Assembly (NCBI GenBank): GCA_002707155.1
Contig: PAME01000018.1
Coordinates: 248,001 to 312,000, forward strand
DNA: 64,000 nt
DNA from: Crocinitomicaceae bacterium
Lineage (GTDB): Bacteria > Bacteroidota > Bacteroidia > Flavobacteriales_G > Salibacteraceae
Reading direction: 5' to 3'
In this document: positions 1-9,145 of the stretch, piece by piece
How the letters are laid out: every line of letters begins with the position of its first letter
Position numbering within the stretch: the first letter of the stretch is position 1
Program-made: the position numbers and the translations under genes
The notes under the pieces: generated by a model
Databases searched by the model: none
What the model saw: the letters and a program-made list of their open reading frames with translations, nothing else
Told to the model about the DNA's origin: nothing

Positions 1-250
1 CAAGAAGCTGACTGGCTTGATTAGATTCTTTTAATTGTAAAATACTTGTACTTTGATACATGGGTTGGTAGTATCGCAAATACAAATAAGCACCACCAAA
101 CGCTAAAGAAACAAATAGTAAAATCCAGATGAACGATTTTTGGATTAGATGTATAAATAACCCAATTTCAAAATCTTGACTAAATTTTGTGAGTCTTTCT
201 TTGTATAAATCAAGACTTTCGTTCTGTTCCTCTCTAGCGTCCTGTATCAT
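1..250 (-). CDS. Wzc-like polysaccharide co-polymerase, N-terminal fragment
   Basis: An open frame starts at ATG 250 and runs off the window edge, giving 83 residues. It has a charged cytoplasmic N-terminus (about 1-38), one hydrophobic membrane segment (about 41-59) and then the stretch YYQPMYQSTSILQL, which is typical of the Wzz/Wzc chain-length-determinant N-terminal domain just after its first membrane helix. The family controls polysaccharide chain length in the inner membrane, often fused to a tyrosine kinase; whether the kinase is present cannot be seen here. The ATG directly follows the TAG stop of the Wza-like gene, so the two are translationally adjacent and form an export pair. Confidence 0.8.
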   Translation of the reverse strand, partial: MIQDAREEQNESLDLYKERLTKFSQDFEIGLFIHLIQKSFIWILLFVSLAFGGAYLYLRYYQPMYQSTSILQLKESNQASQLL

Positions 251-1048
251 CTAATTGTTTAAAGCTGATAAAGCCTGCAATGTTGTTATAGTAAGTAAAA
301 CAGTGGTAAGAAGACTTACAAACGGTGTGATTTCCCTCAACAAATTGGAAGCAATTCTTCTTCGAGGTTCAACATAAATAATGTCCTCAGTACGCACTAA
401 CATATTAGCATACTTCAAACCTTCAATCGTACTAAGGTCGAACTCGTAAACCAATGGGTCGTTTTGATCGCCCGTTTTTCGTATCAATTTTACTTTTTGA
501 GCCTTTCCAAATTCAGAAACTCCACCAGCGCGAGCTAAAACTTCAATTATCGTTGTGTTGTTATTGTTTAACTGAATAACGGTTGCATTGCCATAACTTC
601 CTGGAAACACAAATACCCGTCGATTATTCACAAATAACTGAACAAATGGGTCGTTAAACGAATAAGCATATTTTTCTTGCAAAAAGAGTTCTGCTTCGCG
701 TACTGTTTTCCCACCAATCTTCACATCGCCTAAAACAGGTAACTTACAGGTACTATCTTGTTCCACTAAGTAACTAAAAACAGCTAAGTTTTGTCCGCCG
801 GCCATCATTTGCCCGCCAGCTTGTTGTCCTTGATTGGAAATGTCAATGAGTTTAAATCCATCATTGGCGTATAGCCTAAAAAAGAATAAGTCGTTTGGCT
901 GAATTATGTAGCCATTTGATTTTACGGTGTCGTCGGGTATATCAAATTGATAATCCTTTTCAGTTTTAAGCATTATACTTTGGTTGATACAACTTGAAAA
1001 GCCAAAGCCCAACACAATAACGCTAAGAATTAAATGGAGTTTTTTCAT
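251..1048 (-). CDS. Wza-like polysaccharide export outer-membrane lipoprotein
   Basis: 265 residues. It starts with a lipoprotein signal ending in FSSC (lipidated Cys20). The sequence NGYIIQPNDLFFFRLY begins a Poly_export (PF02563-like) domain, followed by SLBB-like beta strands (about 100-230) and a hydrophobic C-terminal segment (about 240-260). Family members form the outer-membrane ring or channel for capsule or exopolysaccharide and work with a Wzc-type co-polymerase, which is the next gene downstream. A C-terminal membrane helix is common in Bacteroidota members. A -7 box lies 18 bases before the start, so this pair may have its own promoter. Confidence 0.9.
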   Translation of the reverse strand: MKKLHLILSVIVLGFGFSSCINQSIMLKTEKDYQFDIPDDTVKSNGYIIQPNDLFFFRLYANDGFKLIDISNQGQQAGGQMMAGGQNLAVFSYLVEQDSTCKLPVLGDVKIGGKTVREAELFLQEKYAYSFNDPFVQLFVNNRRVFVFPGSYGNATVIQLNNNNTTIIEVLARAGGVSEFGKAQKVKLIRKTGDQNDPLVYEFDLSTIEGLKYANMLVRTEDIIYVEPRRRIASNLLREITPFVSLLTTVLLTITTLQALSALNN

Positions 1049-1065
1049 GTTTTATTTTTGCAGTG

Positions 1066-1073
1066 CAAAGTTA
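1066..1073 (-). promoter_or_regulatory. -7 box upstream of the Wza-like gene
   Basis: TAACTTTG on the minus strand fits the Bacteroidota housekeeping -7 consensus TAnnTTTG. It lies in the 51-base gap between the glycosyltransferase stop and the export gene start. I found no convincing -33 TTG. Confidence 0.45.
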
Positions 1074-1099
1074 AGCAAATCAATATTCTTGGCTTAATT

Positions 1100-2281
1100 C
1101 TATTCCTTCAATAACCTTGAATATAAAGTCTCCATGTTTTTAACCAAAACTTGATAGCTAAATTTTCCCATAACCATAGCTGTGCCGCAGCCCGCCATTG
1201 TATTTCTGAGCTTTTGATTATCGACTAACTGCATTAAATTTTCAAGGAATAAAGTCTCGTTTTCTACCGAACTTAGAAAAGCACTTTCATTTGGTAGTAC
1301 TACATTTTTAATTCCGCCGACTTCAGTGCTTACAATGGGCTTGCCTGCTGCTTGCGCTTCTATTAAGCTTACTGGGGTTCCTTCGTTCAGGCTGGTCAAA
1401 CAAACAATATCAAGCCCAGCTAATGCCCAATCTATTTTTTTTATCCAAGAGGTAAAAATTACTTCAGCATCATTAGAAGTGCCATCGTGGAACGATAAGC
1501 CTGAAGCGAAGCACAATTCTTGAATGTCTTTTTTAGACTCACCGTCTCCAATTATAACAAAGCGAACAGGCGTATTGCTGTTTTTCTTAACGTGTTGTGC
1601 CGCTTTAATAAACAATTGGTGGTTTTTTATAGGCACCAATCGCCCAATTATTCCAATCGCCAGTTCATTATCCTCAATTCCAAATTTTGTCCTAAACGAC
1701 GTCCTTTTCTCTTCAGTATTTTCAGTAAATGGAGTCAAGTCAAAACCCAATGGGATTACGGAAATTTTATCTACCTCAACAATTTTGTGAATAGTACTGA
1801 GTTCTTTTTTTTGCAGGTCACTAATTGCAACAATGGCGCTGGATTTTTTCGCCAAGTAGCGTTCTACGGTTTTGTAAATGCGGGTTGTGACAGGATTAAA
1901 ATAACCGTGAAATACATGTCCATGAAAAGTGTGCACTATAACTGGAACCTTGCAAGAAATAGCAGCCAACCGTCCTATAGCTCCTGCCTTTGAGGCATGT
2001 GTGTGAATAATGTCAGGGTTGTATTTTTTGATTATCGTTTTAATTTCTTGGTAGGCCTTCCAATCCTGAATCGGATCCATAGACCGCCTCATTTCGTATA
2101 TAATCTCTGGTTGTATTCCTAAATCATTTGCCATATACAAGGAAGATGCTTCAGAATCATCTTTCTCTCCACCAATGAGTTTGGTCTCGTACTCATCAGA
2201 AAGATACTTGGTCAAATAGGTGGCATTATAGGTAGGTCCTCCTACATTAAACCGGTTGAGTATTCTAAGTACTTTAATCAT
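1100..2281 (-). CDS. GT4-family glycosyltransferase
   Basis: 393 residues with the two-domain GT-B layout. The N-terminus (LRILNRFNVGGPTYNATYLT) has the glycine-rich acceptor-domain motif of GT4 enzymes. The C-terminal domain carries IGRLVPIKNHQLFIKA (nucleotide-sugar binding) and NEGTPVSLIEAQAAGKPIV, which holds the EX7E motif. It probably transfers a sugar to a lipid-linked exopolysaccharide intermediate at the cytoplasmic face of the membrane. It starts 9 bases after the asnB-type gene stop and is followed by the export genes, so it belongs to the polysaccharide cluster. The donor sugar cannot be told from sequence. Confidence 0.9.
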   Translation of the reverse strand: MIKVLRILNRFNVGGPTYNATYLTKYLSDEYETKLIGGEKDDSEASSLYMANDLGIQPEIIYEMRRSMDPIQDWKAYQEIKTIIKKYNPDIIHTHASKAGAIGRLAAISCKVPVIVHTFHGHVFHGYFNPVTTRIYKTVERYLAKKSSAIVAISDLQKKELSTIHKIVEVDKISVIPLGFDLTPFTENTEEKRTSFRTKFGIEDNELAIGIIGRLVPIKNHQLFIKAAQHVKKNSNTPVRFVIIGDGESKKDIQELCFASGLSFHDGTSNDAEVIFTSWIKKIDWALAGLDIVCLTSLNEGTPVSLIEAQAAGKPIVSTEVGGIKNVVLPNESAFLSSVENETLFLENLMQLVDNQKLRNTMAGCGTAMVMGKFSYQVLVKNMETLYSRLLKE

Positions 2282-2290
2282 TTATAATAC

Positions 2291-4231
2291 TTAAACGTAC
2301 ATGTATTTGGAATACCAGCGCTGAAATACCAGCAAATTCCAAAGGGTACCTGGCGAATTTCCAACGTCTTTAGAATTTAGCTTTTTTAGTTGCCTTTCGA
2401 CCGCAGGCCAGTTAAACAGTCCTTGTTGCAGTATATAATCTTGTGTGAAAGACTCAGTAGTTAATAGATGACTTAAATCTCCTTTTAGCCAACTGGTTAC
2501 AGGGATTTCAAACCCTTTTTTTGGACGATTATAAAGTCGCTCAGGCAAAATACTTTTGAAGCTGTCTTGAACTATTTTTTTTCGAATGTTTTGGTTGATT
2601 TTAAACTGTACAGGAATTTCGAAAGCAAAGTTCACCAAGTTGTGATCTAAGAATGGTGTGCGTACTTCTAAACTATTTGCCATGGCCATGTGGTCCACTT
2701 TAAACAACATATCGTTAGGCAATACCAACTGCATATCGGTATACAATACATCGTTTAGCGTTCCATCTTTTCGGATGCTTTTTAATATGCGCTCTTTTCG
2801 TTTTTTGTAATTGTAAGCACCGTCCGTAAGTCGGTGAATTTTTTCGACATTCGATTCTTGCAATAGATAGTTTGCAGATTCCTCATTTCTAAAAGTAGCC
2901 CATTGCCAATAGCGTTCTTTAGCTGGAAGTTTCATTCCAACAGCAAAACGTTGCAATTGTCTATTGGCATTCCAAATTTTATGATCCCGGTTTTTTGGCA
3001 GGGGATTTATCAATGGCGCTAGACTTGCTGCCATTTTTCTGAAGTTTCCCGGGTTTCTTGCTCTAAATTCTGCTGTGTGTTTATTGTACCCAGCAAACAT
3101 TTCATCCGCACCATCGCCGCTTAGCGCAACTTTAATTTCTTTTCTGGTTTTTTTTGAAAGTATATAAAGGTTTATTGCACTTGAATCAGCGAATGGTTCA
3201 TCAATATAATCCAATGCATCTTCAACATGTTCAATGAGGTCTTGGTTTGTAAGTTTAAACGTAGTGTGTTCCGTTTTAAACTTTTCTGCAACTTCTTCGG
3301 CATAATCGGTCTCGTCGAAGTAGGGGTGGTCTTGAAAGCCGATTGAAAATGTTTTTAGTTTTTCGGTGTACCTGGATGCCAGCGCACAAATTACGGAGCT
3401 GTCAATTCCACCGCTCAAAAATGCTCCTAGAGGAACATCAGAAACCATTCTCCTTTGCACAGACTCCTTGAGCAATTCCATGAAATTGGTTTTTGCAGTT
3501 TCGTAAGAAATTGGATTTAGGTCTTCGTGCGTAAAAGTTGGTTTTGGAATAGAGTAGTAGGTGACTGGGGTTTTCTCCTCCTCTTGAAGGTCAAAAATAT
3601 TATTGATTTTCAGAAACTGACCGGGTTCCAGTTTATTGACGTTTTCAAAGATGCTGTTTGGAGCAGGAATGTAATTGAGTTGCAAATAATTAAACAAAGA
3701 AATTTTATCAAGGGTCCTGTTTAAGGGGTACTCGACCAATGATTTCAACTCTGAGGCAAATGCAAAGAAATTGTCCTGAAATGTGTACACCAGTGGTTTA
3801 ATCCCAATTCGATCTCTTGCAATAAATAGTGATTTATCTACCTTGTCAAAAATGGCAAAGGCAAAAAAGCCGTTTATTTTATCCAAACACTTTTCCTTGT
3901 CGCTGATATAAAGTTGAAGCAAAACTTCGGTGTCTGAATCCGTTTGAAATACTACACTTTTTGACTGTAGCATTTCTCGATATACCTTGTAATTGTAAAA
4001 CTCTCCGTTAAAAACGATGACATACCTGCCCGTAGGGTCACTCATTGGTTGATTTGCGGCTTTTTGTGTATCAATAATTGATAAACGTCGGTGCCCCATA
4101 GCAATGTTACTTTCCGAAAAAATACCCTCGGCGTCTGGCCCTCTTTTTTCCAAAGCTTTGGTTGCCGCAGTTATTCCTTCCAAAACAGACTGGTCGCTGG
4201 TCAAAGAGACAATCCCGGTTATACCGCACAT
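2291..4231 (-). CDS. asnB: Asparagine synthase (glutamine-hydrolysing) / amidotransferase
   Basis: 646 residues. MCGITGIVS exposes Cys2, the nucleophile of class II (Ntn) glutamine amidotransferases. RGPDAEG and GHRRLSIID are the glutaminase-domain motifs. The C-terminal ATP-pyrophosphatase domain starts near LSGGIDSSVI (SGGxDS loop) and contains ALSGDGADEMFAGY. The length fits the roughly 630-residue AsnB group that often sits in exopolysaccharide clusters. The enzyme makes asparagine from aspartate, glutamine and ATP, but in this setting it may amidate a sugar acid; the sequence does not decide. It is the first gene of the polysaccharide run. Confidence 0.92.
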   Translation of the reverse strand: MCGITGIVSLTSDQSVLEGITAATKALEKRGPDAEGIFSESNIAMGHRRLSIIDTQKAANQPMSDPTGRYVIVFNGEFYNYKVYREMLQSKSVVFQTDSDTEVLLQLYISDKEKCLDKINGFFAFAIFDKVDKSLFIARDRIGIKPLVYTFQDNFFAFASELKSLVEYPLNRTLDKISLFNYLQLNYIPAPNSIFENVNKLEPGQFLKINNIFDLQEEEKTPVTYYSIPKPTFTHEDLNPISYETAKTNFMELLKESVQRRMVSDVPLGAFLSGGIDSSVICALASRYTEKLKTFSIGFQDHPYFDETDYAEEVAEKFKTEHTTFKLTNQDLIEHVEDALDYIDEPFADSSAINLYILSKKTRKEIKVALSGDGADEMFAGYNKHTAEFRARNPGNFRKMAASLAPLINPLPKNRDHKIWNANRQLQRFAVGMKLPAKERYWQWATFRNEESANYLLQESNVEKIHRLTDGAYNYKKRKERILKSIRKDGTLNDVLYTDMQLVLPNDMLFKVDHMAMANSLEVRTPFLDHNLVNFAFEIPVQFKINQNIRKKIVQDSFKSILPERLYNRPKKGFEIPVTSWLKGDLSHLLTTESFTQDYILQQGLFNWPAVERQLKKLNSKDVGNSPGTLWNLLVFQRWYSKYMYV

Positions 4232-4316
4232 AGTGAATAATTCTTCAAGTCGTGAAAGTAAGACATGCGTTGTGTACTGAGTTTACTAATTGCCAAAAGT
4301 CTTAATATTTAGACAA

Positions 4317-4357
4317 AAAAAAAGCTTCAACCTTTAATTTTGGCTGAAGCTTTTTTT
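4317..4357 (-). terminator. Intrinsic terminator after lpdA
   Basis: The inverted repeat AAAAAAAGCTTCA / TGAAGCTTTTTTT, with a partly paired CC/GG extension and an AT loop, sits 14 bases beyond the lpdA stop. T-runs on both strands would let it work in both directions. Confidence 0.85.
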
Positions 4358-4370
4358 AAATGATTTGTAA

Positions 4371-5759
4371 TTACACGTGAATCACTTCATCGTAAGCTGC
4401 CGCAGCCGCTTCCATGATAGCTTCACTCATAGTAGGGTGAGGGTGAATGGTTTTAATAAGCTCGTGCCCTGTAGTTTCCAATTTTCGAATGGCAACAATT
4501 TCTGCAATGAGTTCAGTTACATTGTAACCAATCATGTGCCCACCTAATAATTCGCCGTATTTAGCATCGAAAATTAATTTCACAAAACCTTCGTTATGAC
4601 CAGCAGCACTTGCTTTTCCAGAAGCTGAAAAAGGGAATTTACCCACTTTAATTTCGTAACCAGCATCTTTAGCCGCTTGTTCGGTATAACCCACAGAAGC
4701 CACTTCAGGGAAACAGTAGGTGCAACCTGGTATGTTGTTGTAATCAATCGCTTCAGGATTTAATCCAGCCATTTTTTCAACTGCAGTAATTGCTTCTGCA
4801 GATGCAACATGCGCTAGGGCTTGACCAGGAACAATATCACCAATTGCCCAAACAGTTGGGATATTTGTTTGGTAATAATCGTTTACCATTACTTTTCCTT
4901 TGTCCGTTGCAACACCAACTTCTTCTAATCCAATATTTGCAAGGTTGGTAGCAATTCCTACAGCAGAAAGTACCACATCGCATTCGATTACTTCTTCGCC
5001 TTTTCTGGTTTTTACAGTAACCTTACAACCCGTTCCTTTGGTATCTACAGAAAGTACTTCAGAACCCGTCATAACCTTCATTCCAGATTTCTTGAACGAA
5101 CGTCCCAATTGCTTAGAAACTTCGATATCTTCAACAGGAACAATCTCTGGCAAGTACTCAATTAGCGTTACCTCAGTACCCATAGTTTGGTAGAAGTAAG
5201 CAAACTCAGAACCGATAGCTCCAGAACCCACAACGACTAATTTCTTAGGTTGTTTTGGTAAGGTCATCGCTTCTCGGTATCCAATTATTTTCTTTCCGTC
5301 TTGTGGCAAGTTTGGCAATTCTCTGGAACGCGCTCCTGTTGCCAAAATGATGTTTTTTGCCGAATAAACGCTTTCTTTTCCTTTATCATCAGTAACGCTT
5401 AGTTCTGTTCCCGATTTTAGTTTTCCGGTGCCCATGATGACTTCAATCTTGTTCTTTTTCATCAAGAACTTGATGCCATTACTCATTTTTTCAGCAACAC
5501 CTCGACTTCGTTTTACAACTGCACTAAAATCTGCATTGGCTTCTTTAATGTTGATGCCAAAATCTTCGGCATGACTTAAATAACTGAATACCTGTGCACT
5601 TTTTAATAAGGCCTTTGTTGGAATACATCCCCAGTTTAGGCAAATACCACCAAGTTCTTCACGTTCAACAATTGCCACTTTTTGGCCAAGTTGTGCTGCA
5701 CGAATAGCTGCTACATAGCCACCTGGTCCACTTCCTAATACAATAAGATCAAAATTCAT
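4371..5759 (-). CDS. lpdA: Dihydrolipoyl dehydrogenase (E3)
   Basis: 462 residues, the usual length for E3. It has the FAD-binding GSGPGGYVAAIRAAQLG, the redox disulfide in GGICLNWGCIPTKALL (Cys40 and Cys45), the NAD-binding GSGAIGSEFAYF, the FAD motif WAIGD, and the C-terminal HPHPTMSEA with the His-Glu pair that serves as catalytic base. It reoxidises dihydrolipoamide of the pyruvate, 2-oxoglutarate or branched-chain dehydrogenase complexes, or glycine cleavage. It stands alone, with a terminator after it, so its partner complex is not shown by context. Confidence 0.97.
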   Translation of the reverse strand: MNFDLIVLGSGPGGYVAAIRAAQLGQKVAIVEREELGGICLNWGCIPTKALLKSAQVFSYLSHAEDFGINIKEANADFSAVVKRSRGVAEKMSNGIKFLMKKNKIEVIMGTGKLKSGTELSVTDDKGKESVYSAKNIILATGARSRELPNLPQDGKKIIGYREAMTLPKQPKKLVVVGSGAIGSEFAYFYQTMGTEVTLIEYLPEIVPVEDIEVSKQLGRSFKKSGMKVMTGSEVLSVDTKGTGCKVTVKTRKGEEVIECDVVLSAVGIATNLANIGLEEVGVATDKGKVMVNDYYQTNIPTVWAIGDIVPGQALAHVASAEAITAVEKMAGLNPEAIDYNNIPGCTYCFPEVASVGYTEQAAKDAGYEIKVGKFPFSASGKASAAGHNEGFVKLIFDAKYGELLGGHMIGYNVTELIAEIVAIRKLETTGHELIKTIHPHPTMSEAIMEAAAAAYDEVIHV

Positions 5760-5793
5760 ATATCGTGTTTTTCTTTCGTTTAAATAAGGACTG

Positions 5794-5801
5794 CGAATTT
5801 A
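5794..5801 (-). promoter_or_regulatory. Possible -7 box of lpdA
   Basis: TAAATTCG on the minus strand is one base off TAnnTTTG and lies 34 bases before the lpdA start. The same variant is found just before the M1 aminopeptidase gene. The rest of the 288-base gap (5760-6048) shows no gene that I can support. Confidence 0.3.
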
Positions 5802-6048
5802 TAAAATACCCTCCAACGACGAGCCTTGGTTTGCTTAAATCTTTGTAGCGGCCTAAACTGCGTTCTAGAATTAAAAGCAAGAAACATGAAAATCAAATTG
5901 GAGGGAGTGTTTTAAGAGGCGTTTCCTAAGAACTTTCCCTTTCCAATTGAAGAGCAGATTTTTAATGGCTCATCACTAACTACACACTCAATGTATAAGT
6001 CGCCCTAATACCTGCTTTTGCTAGCTTGTTTGACAAGGAATAGTGGCG

Positions 6049-6816
6049 TTATTCCACCAAATAGGGTGTTTTACCATCGGTAATAATCACTTTAGCGTTG
6101 GGTGACTTTGCTAATTCTAGAAACGCTTCAATACTTCTAATTTGAATGATTTGTTCGGTTAATCCTTCAGAGATTATTTTCTGAGCATCTTTAGAGCCCG
6201 TTGCTTCAATTATTTTACGTTCGGCCTCCAGTCGTTCTTGTTTTAAAATGAACTCCATACGCATGGCATTTTGTTCGGCTTGTAATTTTGACTCAATAGA
6301 CAGCGCCAATCCGTTGGGCAATTTGATACTTTTCATCAATACAGCCTCCGTCAAAATTCCTTGAGGCTGAAGTGTAGTAGCCATTTTATCTAAAATTGCT
6401 TTTTCGATTTCTGCACGCATTCCCGAGTGCATATCCTTTGCAAAGTATTGCGCACAAACATCAGCTGCGGCAGATCGAAATACGTTGGCAATAATGTTTT
6501 CATATCCCAGCCCTATGTTTTTTATCACCTCTGGAACGCTTTTCTCATCGATTCTGTATAGAATAGAGATTTGAGCTTCCACGCTCAATCCTTCTTTACT
6601 TGGGAGGCTCAATGATAATTCTACGTCTTTTATTTGAACATTGGTTATGATAACTCTTGTCACAAATGGATTGTACCAAATAGATCCTTGGGTTTTATAT
6701 TCATCGCTTAAGGTTCCAAGTCTCTGTTTCACTCCTACTTCGCCAGGTCTTATAATGGCACAACTAGAAAACGAAAGGAGGGCGGCAAGTGCTAATATTG
6801 TTCTTGTGAAGTTCAT
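6049..6816 (-). CDS. SPFH/prohibitin-like lipoprotein
   Basis: 255 residues with a lipoprotein signal ending FSSC (Cys19). RPGEVGVKQRLGTL is the N-terminal entry into a Band 7/SPFH domain (about 24-190). A helical segment rich in Glu, Arg and Ala (about 175-215) follows, as in prohibitins and HflK/C. Prohibitin-like proteins form large membrane-bound rings that organise membrane patches or proteases. A lipid anchor instead of a membrane helix is a variant seen in Bacteroidota. No partner gene is adjacent; the neighbours on both sides are separated by long gaps. Confidence 0.82.
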   Translation of the reverse strand: MNFTRTILALAALLSFSSCAIIRPGEVGVKQRLGTLSDEYKTQGSIWYNPFVTRVIITNVQIKDVELSLSLPSKEGLSVEAQISILYRIDEKSVPEVIKNIGLGYENIIANVFRSAAADVCAQYFAKDMHSGMRAEIEKAILDKMATTLQPQGILTEAVLMKSIKLPNGLALSIESKLQAEQNAMRMEFILKQERLEAERKIIEATGSKDAQKIISEGLTEQIIQIRSIEAFLELAKSPNAKVIITDGKTPYLVE

Positions 6817-7029
6817 GTGATTATGTTTTACTTGTTAATGAATCTGCGCTTACAATGCTAGGTAATAGTTTCCATTAGTGTTTATATATATTAATTATGA
6901 TACTCATAACTAAATATTTATGTAAAGAATCCTAGCTTATATTTAAGGTGCTGTTTTTTAGATTTTTGTGTCGGTTTAGTAATCTAAAAAAGTGCTTATT
7001 TTTGAGGATATTGCCTATTTTGATTTAAC
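6817..7029. other. AT-rich intergenic region with no gene seen
   Basis: First part of the 560-base gap between the SPFH gene and the J-domain gene. Every frame is broken by stops and I see no RNA gene. I found no TAnnTTTG box for the SPFH gene here, so its promoter is unidentified. Confidence 0.4.
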
Positions 7030-7074
7030 AAAAAAAAGAGTTTCAGGATAAAAATTCCTATGAATTGAAACGCT
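7030..7074 (-). terminator. Possible intrinsic terminator on the minus strand
   Basis: On the minus strand GTTTCA pairs with TGAAAC, with an inner AGGA/TCCT pair, and the hairpin is followed by eight T. It would end minus-strand transcripts coming from the J-domain gene about 300 bases upstream. It lies 3 bases past the stop of a short questionable frame (7078-7278). Confidence 0.5.
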
Positions 7075-7077
7075 CCT

Positions 7078-7278
7078 TTATTGTTTCAATGCTTGAATTT
7101 GCTTGTTTTTTACAACTGCTTTCGAAACAGTTCCGATAGTACCTTGTTCAAGTCCCCGCCTAAGCGTAGTTAATTGGGTTGGTCTTTTTGTAATTGGTGG
7201 TTGGAGGTTGGTGGTTGGGAGTTGTTCTCGATACGATCTCTCCTTCGTCAGAATCACTCCTTGCTCGCCGGCAGGCAA
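7078..7278 (-). other. Short frame, possible remnant of a gene tail
   Basis: 66 codons, probably not a functional gene. The first half is encoded by a TTGGNGG repeat and an imperfect palindrome and reads LPTTNLQPPITK, a typical product of low-complexity intergenic DNA in this phylum. The last 25 residues (ending KNKQIQALKQ) look more protein-like and stop 3 bases before a terminator-like hairpin. It could be the 3' end of a lost gene. I recognise no family. Confidence 0.2.
7194..7221 (+). repeat. Tandem heptamer repeat TTGGNGG, four units
   Basis: Units TTGGTGG, TTGGAGG, TTGGTGG and TTGGGAG follow each other directly. The run of GG pairs could fold into a two-tetrad G-quadruplex on the plus strand. 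Similar TTGGTGG tracts occur as intergenic filler in other Bacteroidota. An imperfect palindrome (CCTTGC...GCAAGG, 7259-7280) lies close by. Confidence 0.6.
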
Positions 7279-7377
7279 GGAACGGATAGCGTAATTTATT
7301 GGGTTGGAATTGATTAATTAGTTTAAGAAAAAAACAACTCCCTTCTAGATTGAAAGTATATTTTCAATTCTTAGCCT

Positions 7378-8106
7378 CTACTTTATCCCTCTTTCCAGCT
7401 TTATTTGCTCGTAAGCTTCTTGAACTTTTTGGAATTTCTCTTTAGCCGCTTTTTGGTATTCTTCGCCTAGGTTCATAACTTTATCGGGATGGTATTCAAC
7501 GGCCAATTTTCGATAGGCCTTTTTAATTTCAGTTTCTGAAGCCGTTTTTTTAAGGTTTAAAACATCATAGTGGCTCGCCGAATCTACGTAAAACATAGAT
7601 TTTAAAGAATTGAAATCGGCAGAGGAGAGGCGCAACCCATCTGAAATTTGTTGCAGCAACTTCAATTCTCTTTGATCTACAATTCCATCAGCCTTGGCAA
7701 TTCCGAATAAGTACTGCATCAGTTGCAAGCGCATTGCGCTGGCCATGTTCATAGAAATTTGGGCGGTTACTTGGTTCAATGGTATTGGTTTGTCCAGCAT
7801 ATCTCTTAGCGCAATCAAGAGTTCTTTTGCATGCTGTGCTCCAAATTGACCAACCAGAAACTGTTTTACGTATTCTAATTCACTCTTTTTTACCTTTCCG
7901 TTGGCTTTCATTACGGCCGCACACAACACCAAAAGACTCACGTTAAAATCGCCTCGTCCAGATGGCTGTTCACTTCCTGGACCTAATCGGTTGTCATTCG
8001 ATGCACCATCCAACATACTTCCAATTGCAAAACCAATGATTGCTCCAATTGGCCCTCCAAAAGCCCAGCCGATTCCGCCGGCTATCCATTTACTATAATT
8101 CGCCAT
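7378..8106 (-). CDS. TerB-like / J-domain protein (DjlA type)
   Basis: 242 residues. The glycine-rich hydrophobic N-terminus (about 7-33, [20 protein letters not shown]) is a likely membrane anchor, as in DjlA. A TerB-like helical domain follows (about 55-170). The C-terminal J domain (about 178-240) contains HPD at 206-208. J domains stimulate DnaK ATPase; DjlA-type proteins do so at the membrane. It has no adjacent chaperone gene, although htpG lies 2 kb away across other genes. The start is the only ATG that keeps the complete hydrophobic segment. Confidence 0.88.
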   Translation of the reverse strand: MANYSKWIAGGIGWAFGGPIGAIIGFAIGSMLDGASNDNRLGPGSEQPSGRGDFNVSLLVLCAAVMKANGKVKKSELEYVKQFLVGQFGAQHAKELLIALRDMLDKPIPLNQVTAQISMNMASAMRLQLMQYLFGIAKADGIVDQRELKLLQQISDGLRLSSADFNSLKSMFYVDSASHYDVLNLKKTASETEIKKAYRKLAVEYHPDKVMNLGEEYQKAAKEKFQKVQEAYEQIKLERGIK

Positions 8107-8210
8107 TTATTCCTTTAAATTCCAATGCTTAATTTTCAGTTTCCAATTATTTGTTTAAGGTAAATTAAATTGATTGTTCAAAAAAATCAAAATTAATACT
8201 TGCATAAAAT

Positions 8211-8338
8211 CAATTACCACCCATACCTAGCGTTTTACGCGGTACATTCAACATTCAAAACTCAACATTTAATTGCTTGCAAATAATCATTTACCACCCC
8301 TGAATTAACGCCGTACGTAATACGTTGAACATTCAACC
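8211..8338. repeat. Imperfect intergenic direct repeat
   Basis: Two related blocks each contain TTACCACCC followed by an ACGC/ACGCC segment, a GTAC/TACGT core and ACATTCAAC. They start near 8211 and 8290 and fill the gap between the J-domain gene and the TPM gene. No gene is present. The blocks differ enough that a simple duplication would be old. Confidence 0.35.
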
Positions 8339-9142
8339 TTACCAAGATCCTCCTGCACCGCCGCCGCCAAATCCACCGCCGCCAAAACCGCCAAATCCAC
8401 CTGAACCAGATGAAAAATCATTCCAATTTCCAGGGCTGCCGCGCCCAACAGAACCTCCTAAGAACATTGCTGTCCAAAACGGAACAGAACTGGAGGAATA
8501 ATTTCTTCTGCGACTGCTTCTTCTGCGTAAAATGAGAAACACAAAAATGAAAATTAGAAATGGTAAAAAACTTAATCCACTTGAACTACTATCTGTTTTA
8601 TTTAAATATTCTTTTGCCGAATACTCTTTAAGGGCGAGGCCTTTTAAAGTGGAAATACTTTTTGTAATTCCAGTGTAATAATCATTGTGTTTGAAGGAAG
8701 GTATCATCTCAATTTCAACAATTCGTTTACCAATTGCATCGGGTATAACGCCTTCTAAGCCGTAACCCGTTGCAATAAATACCTGCCCTTTGGAGCTACT
8801 AGTTTTTGGCTTTAAGAGAAGAACAATTCCGTTGTCCTTTCCTTTCTCACCAACGCCCCATCGTTGACCTATTTCCGTTGCCATTTGTGCTTTTTCATAG
8901 CCGTTTAAATTAGGCACAACGGCCAAAACAATTTGAACACCAGTACTTTTTGAAAACGACACTAAGTCCGCTTCTAATTGGTTTATTTGGTTTACCGAAA
9001 ACACCTCAGGTGTTCCTTCAATAATATTGACTAATCGGGGAGGGCTAGGTTTTTTGGGAATCCCATCCTTGTCAAAAGCTTGGATACTGAAGCCTAACAG
9101 GTATGTGGGAACCAATAAAAATAGGAGTATTATATTTTTCAT
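8339..9142 (-). CDS. TPM-domain protein with Gly-rich tail (YgcG-like)
   Basis: 267 residues: signal peptide (about 1-19), TPM domain (about 35-170, with the motif NGIVLLLKPKTSS), a hydrophobic helix (about 192-205), an Arg/Ser-rich cluster and a Gly/Phe tail ending GGGGFGGGGAGGSW. This is the classic YgcG layout. TPM domains have been linked to phosphatase activity and to photosystem II repair in plants; the bacterial role is unclear. It is the last gene of a LemA-TPM-TPM operon, with 3-base gaps. The low-complexity tail reflects GGN codons in a repeated run at 8342-8400. Confidence 0.88.
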   Translation of the reverse strand: MKNIILLFLLVPTYLLGFSIQAFDKDGIPKKPSPPRLVNIIEGTPEVFSVNQINQLEADLVSFSKSTGVQIVLAVVPNLNGYEKAQMATEIGQRWGVGEKGKDNGIVLLLKPKTSSSKGQVFIATGYGLEGVIPDAIGKRIVEIEMIPSFKHNDYYTGITKSISTLKGLALKEYSAKEYLNKTDSSSSGLSFLPFLIFIFVFLILRRRSSRRRNYSSSSVPFWTAMFLGGSVGRGSPGNWNDFSSGSGGFGGFGGGGFGGGGAGGSW

Positions 9143-9145
9143 TTT

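Noticed and set aside
1326-1993. Plus-strand open frames inside the glycosyltransferase gene
   Set aside because: They lie fully within a strongly supported minus-strand gene and have no recognisable motif; they are shadows.
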